Source of the DNA: JAKAGZ01 sp963772675
Lineage (GTDB): Bacteria; Bacteroidota; Ignavibacteria; Ignavibacteriales; Ignavibacteriaceae
Assembly: GCA_963772675.1 (NCBI GenBank)
Contig: CAVYYF010000005.1
Span: 620,001 to 684,000 of the forward strand
Reading direction: 5' to 3'
DNA length: 64,000 nt
Part shown: piece after piece, positions 8,614-19,447 of the stretch
Position numbering within the stretch: the first letter of the stretch is position 1
Layout of the letters: every line of letters begins with the position of its first letter
The notes under the pieces: model-generated
Database searches by the model: none
What the model was told of the DNA's origin: nothing
The model's input: the letters and a program-made list of their open reading frames with translations, nothing else
Translations under genes and position numbers: made by a program

Positions 8614-10722
8614 ATGCTATTCCTTAATCCCGCTGTATTATTTGGACTATTAGCAGCTTCAATTCCTGTTTTAATTCACCTGCTTAATCTCAGGAAATTA
8701 AAACGCATTGAGTTCAGCACACTTGCATTCCTGAAAGAGTTACAGAAAAACAAGATCAGGAAAATAAAACTTAAACAATGGCTGCTTCTTGCGCTGAGAG
8801 TTTTGATTATTTTGTTTTTGGTTATGGCTTTTGCGCGGCCCACTATTAAAGGAATTGCAATCGGCGGAACAACTTCCGCAGCAAAAACTACCGCTGTTTT
8901 TATTCTTGATGATACTTACAGTATGTCAGTTGTTGATGCAAACGGTTCCTATTTGAACCAGGCAAAATCAATGCTACAGGAATTGCTTAAAGAACTTCAG
9001 GAAGGAGATGACGCTGCACTGGTTCTCGTTTCAGACAGAAGCAATAAAGAAATTAGAACTACAGGCAATCTTGCAGAGTTTGAAAAAGAGGTAAACTCCG
9101 TTGAAATTTCTTATTCAACCGGATTGCTGCATAACGCAATTGTAAAAGCAGCAAAAATTTTAGGAGAATCTAAAAATTTTAATAAAGAGATTTATATTTT
9201 ATCAGATTTCCAATCAGGCCGCTTGTTCGACCAGGGAACGCTTTCGGGTCTAAGCGAATTGTTGAATGATAAGGTAAGATTATACACAATCAATTATTCG
9301 GGTAAAGATGTTTTTAATATTGGAATTGACAAATTAAAAATCGATAACCAGATATTTGAAAAAAATAAGCCTGTGAATTTTAGCGTTACTTTGACAAATT
9401 ATTCCAGTCGCCCTGTGGACAATACAGTTGTCTCACTTTTTCTGAACGGCGATAGAAGTAGTCAGCAAAGTGTAACAATTGGTGCAGGCGATTCAAGAGT
9501 AATCTCTATGCAGGCGGTTCCTAAAAAAACGGGTTACATTGATGTACTTGCGGAAATTGAAGATGATGATATTTTACAGGACAACAAACGGTTCGCAAAT
9601 TTCTTTATACCGGATAAAATTCCGGTAATAATTTTTACTGATGATCAGGCTGATTCAAAATTTATTGAGCTTGCTTTAACTGCAGGTGATGAACAGAGTG
9701 CAATAAAAATTACAGGTAAATACCTAAACCAGTTATCCTCAATTGATTTGAATCAATTTGATGTTGTGATGATTATTGGCTCTGAAAATATAACAGGTGT
9801 TGACCGTTTGAAAACTTATATAAAGAATGGAGGCAGACTATTTCTTATGCCCGGCTCTTCATCTTCTTTACAGAACTTTCAATCTTTGACCGGATTATTA
9901 GGACTTCCTTCGCCAACCGGAACTTTTGGTAAAATAAATTCTTCGGATAATATACTTTCTTTTGATAAAGTCGAATTCAATCATCCGATCTTTAAAGATA
10001 TCTTTTCAAATAAGAACAAGGAAAAAATCGAATCACCGGATATTTATCACAGTTTCAAAATCACTACAGAGGGAAAGGGAGCAAATATTATTACCCTTAT
10101 GGACGGCTCATCATTTTTAAGCGAATATAAAACCGGAAACGGGAAAGTTTTGCTGATGAATACTGCTCCGGTCTTAAGCTGGTCAAATCTTCCATTGAAA
10201 GGAATATTCGTTCCGCTTATGAATAAAGCAGTATATTATCTGGCCGCGAAGGATAATTCAAACCAGGAATATTTGGCCGGGGATGAAGTTGAAATAAATT
10301 TGGCGGATAACCTGTCACCACAGGTTAAAATCGAAAGACCTGATAAATCGGATGAATTTCTGAATCTTGATAAGCAATTAAAGAATAATTATATAAGCTA
10401 TGACAAAACAAAAACAGCGGGCAATTATAAAGTGTTTTCCGGCTCAAATTTGATTAATGAAATTTCAATAAACACCGATCCACGCGAATCTGTGACGAAA
10501 TATTTAACCGAAAGCGATTTCAACGATTATCTTAAAAAAATAAATTTCAAAGGGAGGCATATTATAATTGCCAAAGATCAGAATCCTTCTGAAGTTATTT
10601 TGCAATCCCGGTTCGGATCAGAGCTCTGGAAATATTTTATCCTGGTAGCGTTGTTACTTGCTATTTTAGAAATGACGATTGCAAGAAATACAAAGAAACA
10701 AATGGTTACCATTAAAGAATGA
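8614..10722 (+). CDS. BatA-domain / VWA membrane protein
   Basis: 702 residues. The N-terminus (about 1-80) is the BatA-type double-transmembrane module: a first helix (NPAVLFGLLAASIPVLIHLL), a basic LRKLKRIEFSTLAFLKEL segment, and a second helix (WLLLALRVLIILFLVMAFARP). A von Willebrand A-like domain follows (about 92-250) with a MIDAS-like DDTYSMS. Then come a beta-sandwich and a glutamine-amidotransferase-like region with a VVMIIGSEN strand (about 330-520), and a C-terminal membrane helix (WKYFILVALLLAILEMTIA). Such proteins normally occur with MoxR ATPase, DUF58, DUF4159 and DUF4175 proteins in Bacteroidota. The last two are encoded at 23.8-28 kb here. The function is thought to relate to envelope assembly or stress, but is not established. 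Confidence 0.85.
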   Translation: MLFLNPAVLFGLLAASIPVLIHLLNLRKLKRIEFSTLAFLKELQKNKIRKIKLKQWLLLALRVLIILFLVMAFARPTIKGIAIGGTTSAAKTTAVFILDDTYSMSVVDANGSYLNQAKSMLQELLKELQEGDDAALVLVSDRSNKEIRTTGNLAEFEKEVNSVEISYSTGLLHNAIVKAAKILGESKNFNKEIYILSDFQSGRLFDQGTLSGLSELLNDKVRLYTINYSGKDVFNIGIDKLKIDNQIFEKNKPVNFSVTLTNYSSRPVDNTVVSLFLNGDRSSQQSVTIGAGDSRVISMQAVPKKTGYIDVLAEIEDDDILQDNKRFANFFIPDKIPVIIFTDDQADSKFIELALTAGDEQSAIKITGKYLNQLSSIDLNQFDVVMIIGSENITGVDRLKTYIKNGGRLFLMPGSSSSLQNFQSLTGLLGLPSPTGTFGKINSSDNILSFDKVEFNHPIFKDIFSNKNKEKIESPDIYHSFKITTEGKGANIITLMDGSSFLSEYKTGNGKVLLMNTAPVLSWSNLPLKGIFVPLMNKAVYYLAAKDNSNQEYLAGDEVEINLADNLSPQVKIERPDKSDEFLNLDKQLKNNYISYDKTKTAGNYKVFSGSNLINEISINTDPRESVTKYLTESDFNDYLKKINFKGRHIIIAKDQNPSEVILQSRFGSELWKYFILVALLLAILEMTIARNTKKQMVTIKE

Positions 10723-10742
10723 TCGGAGGGAACTGAAAAGAT

Positions 10743-12021
10743 TTGACAAATAAGATGATTGAAGTTTCTAAAAAAACTGTTGAGCGGGCCATGCTCGTTG
10801 CCTTAATGACCAGGGATCTCGATAAAGAACTTGTTGAAGAGCATCTAACAGAACTTGAGGAACTCTCTTTAACAGCCGGAGCAGAAACTATTCTGAAAGT
10901 AACACAGCAAAAGTCTACTTTCGATCCTGCATTTTACATCGGTAAGGGAAAAGCTGAAGAACTGAAACAGCTAATTGAAATGAACGATATAAATATTGTG
11001 ATATTTGATGATGATCTTTCGCCTGTCCAGTTAAGAAATTTAGAAAAACTTTTTGAAAGAAAAATTGTTGACCGCAGCGGATTGATACTTGATATTTTTG
11101 CATCACGCGCAAAAACAAAGGAAGCAAAAACGCAGGTTGAGCTTGCACAGCTACAATATATGCTGCCGAGATTAACACGAGCGTGGACTCACTTATCGAA
11201 GCAGTATGGTGGAATCGGAACAAAAGGTCCGGGCGAAACACAGATTGAAACTGACAGAAGAATAATCAGAACAAGGATAAGTCTTCTAAAAAGCAAGCTG
11301 GATAAAATCGAATCACAGAGAATAACTCAAAGTCACGGACGTAAAGATTTTATTAAAATTTCGCTTGTAGGCTACACAAATGCCGGCAAATCTACTTTGT
11401 TTAATATACTTACTAAAGCGAATGTTTTTGCTGAAGACAAATTATTTGCAACACTCGATTCAACCACACGTGCAATTGAGATTGGGAAAAATCAAAAATT
11501 ATTACTAAGTGATACTGTCGGATTTATCAGAAAGCTTCCGCCACATCTGGTTGCTTCTTTCAAGAGTACGTTAAATGAAGTAAAAGATGCTGACATAATT
11601 TTGCATGTAATTGATTTTTCACATCCTTATTTTGAGGATCATATTCTTGTTGTGGAAGAGACTTTAAAAGAATTAAATTGCGGGGAGAAAGTCCGTGCTT
11701 AAAGTATTTAACAAGATTGACGCTGTTGGCAACAAAGCAAAAATTGATTTTGTCAGAAATAAATACGACAATGCAATAATTATTTCGGCACAGCGGGGAA
11801 TAAATATTACCGGGCTTATGGATAGGCTGGTTAGATTAACTGAGGAAAAATTCGTTGAAGAAAATATCGATCTCGACATAACTAATTCAAAAGCAGCCGC
11901 AGCAATTCATTCGCTTGCGGAAGTTCTTAATAAAAAGTATGATGAGAATTCAATTCATATTACTTACAGAACAAATAAAGAGAATTCTGAAAAAATAAAA
12001 AAAATAATTTATGGCAGCTAA
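10743..12021 (+). CDS. hflX: Ribosome-associated GTPase HflX, one frameshift near 11693
   Basis: HflX binds the 50S subunit and splits stalled ribosomes using GTP. An N-terminal HflX domain carries the family signature region AKTKEAKTQVELAQLQY and the GGIGTKGPGETQIETDRR stretch. The G domain shows G1 GYTNAGKST, G3 DTVGFIRKLP and G4 FNKID. The first frame ends at a TAA at 11700, and the next frame resumes at about 11695 with LKVFNKIDAVGNK. Removing one C at 11693-11694 gives EKVVLKVFNKID and a protein of about 425 residues, the normal length. A GGAGGG Shine-Dalgarno at 10725-10730 supports a start at the TTG (10743) or the ATG at 10755. The 3-prime end overlaps the next gene by 11 nt. Confidence 0.92.
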
Positions 12022-13580
12022 AAAACTTATAATAAACGGAAGTTCACTTACTTTTGATAAAATAGACTTCTTTCTGAAAGAAAACCCGGAGGTTATTATT
12101 TCTTCGGACTCCGTAAAAGCAATTTTAAGATCACGTAAACTTGTTGAGAAATGGGTTGACGAAGGTGAAGTAGTTTATGGTGTCACAACCGGTTTCGGAG
12201 AATTTGCTAATGTGAATATTTCCAGGAAGGATCTTAAAAAACTTCAGGAAAATCTTATACTAAGTCACGCTGTCGGCTGCGGTGATAATCTTCCTCCGCA
12301 TATTGTAAAATTAATGATGCTGTTAAGGTTGAATGCATTGGCAAAAGGATATTCCGGGATACGCTTATCGACGCTTCAGCTCTTAATAAAAATGATGAAG
12401 CATAACATCATTCCTGTAATTCCTTCACAGGGGTCAGTCGGATCGAGTGGCGATCTTGTGCAGCTTTCACATCTCGTTCTTGCAATGATTGGTAAAGGAA
12501 GAGTGCAGATTGTAAAAAATGTTCTCGATGAAAAAGCATCGAACACAAAAATCATTTCTTCTTTAACGGGATTGAAAAAATTTAATTTAAAGCCAGTCGA
12601 GCTTGAAGCAAAAGAAGGGCTGGCTTTAATTAATGGAACTCAGATGATGACCTCATTTGCAGCGTATATTTCACTGCGTGTTATTAATCTTATTAAAGTT
12701 GCGGATATATGTGCCTCGCTTTCACACGAAGCACTTCGCGCGACCGATAAAGCATTTGATAAAAAACTTCACGCACTCCGGCCATTTCCCGGACAGGTTA
12801 CGACTGCAAAAAATGTTCTTTCTATGATTCGCGGCAGTGAAATCAGGAAATCACATTTGAAAAATGATTCCAGGGTTCAGGATGCATATTCGATAAGATG
12901 TGTCCCGCAAATTCACGGTGCTTCAAGAGATGCAATCGATTATGTTTTGTCAAGAGTAAAAATCGAAATGAATTCCGTGAACGATAACCCGATAATTTTC
13001 CCGGGCACGAAAGAACATATTGAGGGGGGAAATTTTCACGGGCAGTCGATGGCGCTCGCAATGGATTTTATGGGAATTGCGCTTTCCGAACTTGCAAATG
13101 TTTCAGAGAGAAGGACGGAAAGAATGGTAAATGGAAATCTGAGTCATGGTCTGCCTACGATTTTTGACAAAGGAAGGCGGACTCAATTCCGGTTTAATGA
13201 TTGCACAATATACAGCAGCGAGTCTTGTTTCAGAAAATAAGGTGCTTGCTCATCCGGCAAGCGTTGATTCAATTCCTACTTCTGCTAACCAGGAAGATCA
13301 TAACTCAATGGGATCGATTGCTGCACAAAAATGTTATAAGATCATGCAGAACCTTGAGAATGTTTTGGCGATTGAATTGCTTGCAGCGGCCCAGGCTTTG
13401 GAATATCTGAAACCGCTAAAACCCGGTGTGGGTACTTCGGTTGCATATAATAAAATCAGGGTGGTTGTAAAACCGTTGGGAAATGACAGGCTGATTTACG
13501 AAGACCTTAAAAAAGTAGCGGGACTAATAAAAGATAATTCACTATTGAATTCAGTTCAGGAGAAAGTATCATTAAAATAA
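12011..13580 (+). CDS. Histidine ammonia-lyase-family enzyme, Ser-Ser-Gly MIO site, one frameshift near 13163
   Basis: The HAL/PAL family deaminates histidine or aromatic amino acids with the MIO cofactor cyclised from an Ala-Ser-Gly triad. Here the motif reads GSVGSSGDL, so residues 145-147 are Ser-Ser-Gly (bases 12443-12451). Other signatures are normal: YGVTTGFG (56-63), an SH pair at 85-86 typical of histidine specificity, QDAYSIRCVPQIHG, NSVNDNPI and NQEDHNSMG. The frame is lost in a T5 run at 13161-13165. Dropping one T joins LPT to LTKEGGLNSG and gives about 522 residues, close to the usual 500-510. No hutU, hutI or hutG is nearby. It overlaps the hflX end by 11 nt, so the two may be cotranscribed. 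The substrate is uncertain. Confidence 0.85.
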
Positions 13581-13642
13581 AATTGGATAGAACTGAATTG
13601 GAAAAATTAACCGCCAAATTGCGGAGACGTCAGTTAATAAAT

Positions 13643-13650
13643 TATCTTTG
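13643..13650 (+). promoter_or_regulatory. Bacteroidota-type -7 box upstream of rmuC
   Basis: TATCTTTG lies about 30 bases before the rmuC ATG, with a TTG (13619-13621) 21 bases further up that could serve as the -33 element. Confidence 0.4.
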
Positions 13651-13679
13651 CGTCATAGCGGTGAAAATGGATTTATAAA

Positions 13680-14973
13680 ATGGAAATAATATTTTTAATA
13701 ATTGGATTGATAATTGGCGCGTTGGCGGCTTTCTTCGTTGCGAAATTTAAATATGAAGGAACTTCGGGCAAAGTTGGTGAAAGAAATTCTTTTTTGGAAG
13801 AGGAGCTGAATAAAAATAAAGAAGAACTAAGAGTAGAAAGAGAGAAAGTAATAAGGCTTAATTCGGAAAATTCAGCATTAAATTCTGATTACAAAAATCT
13901 TCAGGAAAAACTTTCTGAACAAAAATCCGAAGTTGAAGAACTGCAAGCTAAATTCACAAAGGAATTTGAAAATCTCGCAAACAAAATTTTAACTGAAAAG
14001 AGTGAGACTTTTACAAAGCAAAACCGTGATAACCTTGATCAGATTCTAAAACCGCTTGGCGAAAGAATAAAAGACTTCGAGAAAAAAGTTGAAGATGTGT
14101 ATGTGACAGATTCTAAAGAAAGAGCATCACTTGTTCAGCAGATAAAAACACTCCACGAACTCAACCAGCAAATGAGCAAGGATGCAACAAATCTTACAAA
14201 CGCCCTTAAAGGCGAAACTAAAACCCAGGGTAACTGGGGTGAGTTTATTCTTGAAAGTCTTCTGGAGAAATCAGGGCTTGCGAAGGATCGTGAATATTTT
14301 TTGCAGGAAAGTATTACTTCGCAGGAAGGCAGAAGATTTCAGCCCGACGTAATTGTAAAGTTGCCGGATAATAAAAGTATTGTAATTGATTCCAAGGTTT
14401 CGCTTATAGCTTATGAGAAATTCAGTTCTTCGGAAAATGAGAATGATCGACTCAATGGAATTAGAGAACATATACTTTCGATAAGAAATCACATTAAAAA
14501 TTTAAGCTCAAAGAATTATCAGAATCTCTACAGCCTGGAAAGTCTTGATTTTGTATTGATGTTTCTTCCGATTGAGCCAGCTTTTAGTCTTGCTTTGCAA
14601 AATGACAGTGGTCTTTTTCAGGAAGCTTATGACAAAAATATTGTAATTGTCTCTCCAACTACTCTTCTCGCAACACTCCGCACAATTGCAAGCATCTGGC
14701 GACAGGAAAATCAGAATAAAAATGCAATTGAAATTGCAAGACAAAGTGGTGCTCTTTATGATAAGTTTGTTGGATTTGTTGAAGATTTGCAAACCATCGG
14801 TAGCAGGATTGAACAAACACAAAGCAGTTACAATGATGCTATGAAAAAGCTTTCAGAAGGATCATGGTAATCTTATAAAACGTGCTGAAAAAATTAAGCA
14901 ACTCGGCGCAAAGGCTTCCAAAACTCTTCCTCAATCTTTGATTGATGATGATGAAAATTTATTAGAGGAATAG
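13680..14973 (+). CDS. rmuC: RmuC-family DNA recombination protein, frameshift near 14862
   Basis: RmuC proteins limit recombination at inverted repeats and have a restriction-endonuclease-like core. The N-terminus is a single membrane helix (MEIIFLIIGLIIGALAAFF), followed by a long coiled coil (about 35-150) and the conserved RmuC core: TQGNWGEFILESLLEKSGL, then QPDVIVKLPDNKSIVIDSK with the PD-(D/E)xK-like residues, then DFVLMFLPIEPAF. The frame stops at 14868-14870, but the next frame continues as GNLIKRAEKIKQLGAKASK to a TAG at 14971-14973. Removal of one base around 14859-14864 gives the usual GHGNLIKRAEKIK ending, about 430 residues. The frameshift removes only the C-terminal tail. Confidence 0.9.
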
Positions 14974-15044
14974 CTCGCGCTAATATGTAAAATTAATATC
15001 TGCTTAAATCAGCGATATCTGCGAGACATTACTGCAAAAATAAT

Positions 15045-15478
15045 ATGATAATCACACAACCAAAAACTCCTGAAGAATTTGAAAAATATTACGATCTTCG
15101 CTGGAGGATTCTGCGTGCTCCGTGGGATCAACCGAAAGGGAGTGAGAAAGATGACAAAGAAGAAACAGCAATTCACGTAATGGTTTGTGAAAGTGAAGGA
15201 ATTCCTGTTGGAGTCGGACGAGCTCATTTTAATTGTAATGATGAAGCACAAATCAGGTATATGGCTGTTGAGGAGAATCAAAGAGGAAAGGGAATAGGTG
15301 CTTTGGTTTTAGTGGAGCTTGAGAAGAGAGCTAAAGGAAAAGGGAGCAGAATTTATTATTCTAAATGCCCGTGACACTGCTGATAAAGTTTTATGAAAAA
15401 CACGGATACAAAATAGTGAAGCAAGCACACACACTTTTCGGGTCAATTCCTCATTACGAAATGAGAAAGGATTTGTAG
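15045..15478 (+). CDS. GNAT-family N-acetyltransferase, two frameshifts
   Basis: An acetyl-CoA-dependent acetyltransferase of about 145 residues when repaired. The first frame gives MIITQPKTPEEFEKYYDLRW up to the acetyl-CoA pyrophosphate loop ENQRGKGIGALV (R/Q-x-x-G-x-G/A type). One surplus T at about 15352-15354 shifts into the frame reading ILNARDTA. A second surplus base at about 15382 shifts into the last frame, KFYEKHGYKIVKQ, typical of motif B of GNAT proteins, ending at 15478. Both events behave as one-base insertions. Its target is unknown. It ends 12 nt before the convergent araA stop. Confidence 0.8.
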
Positions 15479-15489
15479 TTCAGCTAATT

Positions 15490-16986
15490 TTAAGAGTTAG
15501 AAAAATACGTCTCATTCCATCGGAGTTCTTTTTTAAATTCCGAAACTTTTGTTTCTTCGTTTATCAGCAAATATTCTATCCCGGCCATCTCAGCAAAATC
15601 TTCGAGATATTCCTGCGTAACTGCCTGACTGAATCCTGTATGATGCGCTCCGCCTGCAAGTATCCAGGTTGAAGCGGCAACTTCCAGATTCGGTTTCGGA
15701 ATCCAGAGAGCTCTTGCAACCGGAAGGTTTGGTAAAGGTGCATCAGGCTTTACAACATCAACTTCGTTAACAATCATTCTAAACCGGTTTCCCATATCAA
15801 TAATTGAAGCGTTGACAGCCGGGCCTTCAGGAGCGTTGAAAATCAATCTCGGCGGGTCTTCTTTTCCACCGATTGATAAAGGCTTAATTTCAAGTGAGGG
15901 CTTTTCTTCTGCAATAGATTCACAAATCTCAAGCATATGTGCACCAAGGACTTTTGTTCCGGATGGATCGAGGTGATATGTGTAATCCTCCATAAATGAA
16001 GTTCCGCCATTCAAACCGAAAGCCATAACTTTTATTGCACGAACAAGTGCTGCTGTTTTCCAGTCGCCTTCGGCACCGAAACCGTATCCATCAGCCATCA
16101 ATCTTTGAACGGATAATCCGGGCAATTGTTTTAAACCGTGGAGATTTTCAAAAGTTGTTGTGAATCCTATGTAATTATCTTGCGCTAAAAATTTTCTCAG
16201 TCCGAGTTCAATCTTTGCTGAATCAATCAATGAAAATCTGTTCTTTCCATTTTTTTGCATTACTGGATTAACATTATACTTTGATTCATATTCTGCTAAG
16301 AGATCGTTTACCTCTTTGTCACTTACTGAATTTACCAAAGCAGCAAGATCACCTAGCCCGAAGCCATTGACTGAATAACCGAATTTCATTTGCGCTTCAA
16401 CTTTATCTCCTTCTGTAACGGCAACTTCTCTCATATTATCACCAAAGCGTATAATCTTTCCACCTTGCGCATCGCTAAATGCACATGCCGCTCTCATCCA
16501 GATTGCTAATTTTTTTTGAGCGCTCTCTTCTTTCCAGTGACCGACAACCACCTTCCTGTTTTTTTTCATCCTTGTACAGATATATCCGAATTCTCTTCCA
16601 CCATGAGCAGATTGATTCAGATTCATAAAATCCATATCAATTTTATCCCACGGGATATCGCGGTTATATTGTGTATGAAGATGAACAAAAGGTTTTGTTA
16701 AAGTTTTTAATCCTGCTATCCACATTTTAGCGGGTGAGAAAGTGTGCATCCAGGTTATGAGTCCGACACAATTTTGTGAAGTATTTGCTTCAAGACATAA
16801 TTTGTAAATTGCATCGGGTGTAGTTAGCACCGGTTTAAAAACAATTTTTAAGGGAATGTGTGATGAAGCATTTAATTCTTTTACAATATCCTGAGAATGT
16901 TCATCAACTTTTTTTAAGGTTTCGTTACCGTAAAGATGCTGGCTGCCAGTGATGAACCAAACTTCATATTTTTTTAAGTCTATCAT
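15490..16986 (-). CDS. araA: L-arabinose isomerase
   Basis: Interconverts L-arabinose and L-ribulose, the first step of arabinose use, in the cytoplasm with Mn2+. 498 residues, the normal length. Family signatures include WFITGSQHLYG near the N-terminus, LITWMHTFSPAKMW, the HLHTQYNRDIPW region, FTTTFENLHGLKQLPG and HMLEICESI near the metal site. It is the last gene of the minus-strand operon transporter-araB-araD-araA, 18 nt after araD. Confidence 0.97.
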   Translation of the reverse strand: MIDLKKYEVWFITGSQHLYGNETLKKVDEHSQDIVKELNASSHIPLKIVFKPVLTTPDAIYKLCLEANTSQNCVGLITWMHTFSPAKMWIAGLKTLTKPFVHLHTQYNRDIPWDKIDMDFMNLNQSAHGGREFGYICTRMKKNRKVVVGHWKEESAQKKLAIWMRAACAFSDAQGGKIIRFGDNMREVAVTEGDKVEAQMKFGYSVNGFGLGDLAALVNSVSDKEVNDLLAEYESKYNVNPVMQKNGKNRFSLIDSAKIELGLRKFLAQDNYIGFTTTFENLHGLKQLPGLSVQRLMADGYGFGAEGDWKTAALVRAIKVMAFGLNGGTSFMEDYTYHLDPSGTKVLGAHMLEICESIAEEKPSLEIKPLSIGGKEDPPRLIFNAPEGPAVNASIIDMGNRFRMIVNEVDVVKPDAPLPNLPVARALWIPKPNLEVAASTWILAGGAHHTGFSQAVTQEYLEDFAEMAGIEYLLINEETKVSEFKKELRWNETYFSNS

Positions 16987-17004
16987 TTTGTTTCCTCAAT
17001 CAAT

Positions 17005-17693
17005 TTATTTTTGTCCGTAATAAGCGTTTTTTCCGTGTTTCCTTTCGTAATGCTTTTTTTGAATGTAATCGGGTAAGTCTTTTAAATCCACTTTTAGAGA
17101 AAGACAATTCAAAGCCATTTTGGCAACCCTTTCCAGAACCAAATTATTTTTTACTGAATCTTCCGGATCTTTTCCCCAGGCGAAAGAAGCATGGCCCGCG
17201 ACTAAAACAGCGGGAACGGATACCGGATCGAGATCTTTAAATCTTTCTGCGATTAATTTTCCCGTGTTCAGTTCATATCCAGAGTTTACTTCTTCTTCAG
17301 TAAGGAATCTTGTAACAGGAACCGGTCCGTTAAAATGATCTGCGTGTGTTGTACCGAAGCAGGGAATTTCCATTGATGCTTGTGCAAAAATTGTTGCATA
17401 TTCGCTGTGGCTGTGTGAAATCCCACCGATTTTTTGAAAGGATTTATAAAGTTCAACGTGTGTTGGCGTATCGGATGATGGATTTAATTTTCCTTCAATT
17501 CTTTTCCATTTAAATCTACAACCACCATATCTTCCGCTTTCATTTTCTCATAATCCACGCCACTTGGTTTTATAACAACCAATCCTTTTTCACGATCAAT
17601 TCCGCTTACATTTCCCCAGGTGAGAGTTACAAGATTATATTTTACGAGTGCGAGGTTTGCCTTTAGAACTTTCTCTTTTAATTCTTCTAACAT
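17005..17693 (-). CDS. araD: L-ribulose-5-phosphate 4-epimerase, one frameshift near 17495
   Basis: Converts L-ribulose 5-phosphate to D-xylulose 5-phosphate, linking arabinose to the pentose phosphate pathway. It is a class II aldolase-like zinc enzyme. The N-terminal part (TWGNVSGIDREKGLVVIKPSG) and the C-terminal part with SHSEYATIFAQA, FGTTHADHF and AGHASFAWG (zinc histidines) are in different frames. A single base missing at about 17492-17498 would join GKEL to KLNPSSDTPTHVELYK and give about 229 residues, typical for AraD. This is one of two deletions among the frameshifts here. It lies 3 nt after araB and 18 nt before araA. Confidence 0.93.
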
Positions 17694-17696
17694 TTA

Positions 17697-19397
17697 TTAT
17701 TCGCCTTTTGAAATGCTGTCCCTTATATCGAGTAATTCTTTCATTACATTATACATATTTCCTGACCATTTAACCATACCGAATCCATCGTGAAGCTGCT
17801 GGTAAAGTTTATACAACTTTTTATAAATATCATAATTTTCTGGAATCGGATCGAAGGTTTTTCCAATCCCTGTCATAACTTTTTGAGCTTCATAAATATC
17901 TTTAAATCCGCTGACTTGTTCACCTGCTGAAACCGCTCCGAAAATAGCCGCTCCCAGTGCGGGGGTTTGATCACTTCTGGAAATTTTCATCGGACGGTTT
18001 GTGACATCGGCATAAATCTGCATTAACAACGGACTTTTTGCAGCGAGCCCACCACAGTTTACAACCTCGTTTATTTTGACTCCATATTCTTCTATTCGAT
18101 CTATAATTGCAAGTGCGCCGAAAGCAGTTGCTTCGATCAACGCGCGATAAATTTCGTGAGGTTGAGTATGAAGAGTTTGTCCCAACAGCATGCCTGTTAA
18201 TCTTACGTCAACGAGAATTGTACGGTTGCCGTTATTCCAGTCAAGGGCAAGCAGTCCGCTTTCACCGGGTTTTAATTCGATAGCAGCTTTTTCAAGGTTA
18301 AGGAATTTTTCATCGGTAGTCTTTCCGTACTTTTCGGGAACAAGATTATTTACGAACCAGAGAAAAATATCTCCAACTGCAGACTGTCCCGCCTCAATTC
18401 CGTAAAAATCTCCCATAACCGAACCATCGACAATTCCGCAAACACCGGGAATGTCCGCTAACTTTTCTTTGTTTGGCGAGATCATAATATCACAGGTGCT
18501 GGTTCCCATAATTTTTACCAGTGTTCCTGTTTTTATTCCCGCGCCAACCGCGCCCATATGTGCATCGAATGCACCGACAGCAATGCTGACTTTTGGTGAT
18601 AGACCAAGTTTATCTGCCCACTCTTTGGAAAGAGTGCCAATACTTTCTTCGGATGAAAAAGTTTTTTGAGTCAGCCTTTTTCTAATCTCTCCAAGCTTGG
18701 GAGATAAAAGATTTAAAAATTCTTCATCCGGTAGTCCACCCCAGTTTTTGTTGTACATTGCTTTATGTCCGGCAGCACAAATACTTCTTTTTATATTTTC
18801 AGGTTTTGTATTGCCTGTCAGAACTGCAGGTATCCAATCACAAATTTCTACAAGACTATAAACTGAATTAAATACTTCAGGATTTTCCTTCTCGCAGTGA
18901 AGCAATTTGCTCCAGTACCATTCTGAAGAATAAACTCCCCCAATCTTTGCAAGGTATTCCGGCCTGTGTTTCGCGGCAGTTTCAGTAATTAACTTTGCTT
19001 CAGCAAAACTTGTGTGATCTTTCCACAACCATACCATTGCCGCGGGTACGTTTTTAAATTTATCGTTAAAGTTAAGCGGCATTCCCTCCGCATCAACGGG
19101 CATAGGACTGCTGCCGGTAGTATCAACTCCGATTCCTATCACATTTTCAGGAAGAAAGCCGGGATCATTTTGTTTTGCTTTCTTTAACGATTCAGTAATT
19201 GTTACTTCTATCCCTTTTATGTAATCAGCAGGATTTTGTCTTGCCAGGTTCGGATCCTTTGGATCAATAATAACTCCAGCGTCACCGGAGGGATAATCAA
19301 AAACATGGCTGGCTAATTCCTGCCCATCACTAATATTAACTATTAATGCCCTGCAGGAATTAGTTCCAAAATCCAGCCCGATAGAATATTTTGCCAT
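17697..19397 (-). CDS. araB: Ribulokinase
   Basis: Phosphorylates L-ribulose with ATP. A FGGY carbohydrate kinase of 566 residues, the usual length for AraB. The N-terminal ATPase-fold motif is YSIGLDFGTNSCRALIV. Later come GIGVDTTGSS, DWIPAVLTG, the catalytic Asp region AVGAFDAHMGAVGAG and the C-terminal FGGY-type motif NCGGLAAKSPLLMQIYADV. The gene is second in the operon, 50 nt after the transporter and 3 nt before araD, so all four genes are probably one transcript. Confidence 0.96.
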   Translation of the reverse strand: MAKYSIGLDFGTNSCRALIVNISDGQELASHVFDYPSGDAGVIIDPKDPNLARQNPADYIKGIEVTITESLKKAKQNDPGFLPENVIGIGVDTTGSSPMPVDAEGMPLNFNDKFKNVPAAMVWLWKDHTSFAEAKLITETAAKHRPEYLAKIGGVYSSEWYWSKLLHCEKENPEVFNSVYSLVEICDWIPAVLTGNTKPENIKRSICAAGHKAMYNKNWGGLPDEEFLNLLSPKLGEIRKRLTQKTFSSEESIGTLSKEWADKLGLSPKVSIAVGAFDAHMGAVGAGIKTGTLVKIMGTSTCDIMISPNKEKLADIPGVCGIVDGSVMGDFYGIEAGQSAVGDIFLWFVNNLVPEKYGKTTDEKFLNLEKAAIELKPGESGLLALDWNNGNRTILVDVRLTGMLLGQTLHTQPHEIYRALIEATAFGALAIIDRIEEYGVKINEVVNCGGLAAKSPLLMQIYADVTNRPMKISRSDQTPALGAAIFGAVSAGEQVSGFKDIYEAQKVMTGIGKTFDPIPENYDIYKKLYKLYQQLHDGFGMVKWSGNMYNVMKELLDIRDSISKGE

Positions 19398-19447
19398 TTA
19401 CTTTTTATTTCAGTTCTAAATTTTTTTTTATCTATCTAACTAACTCA

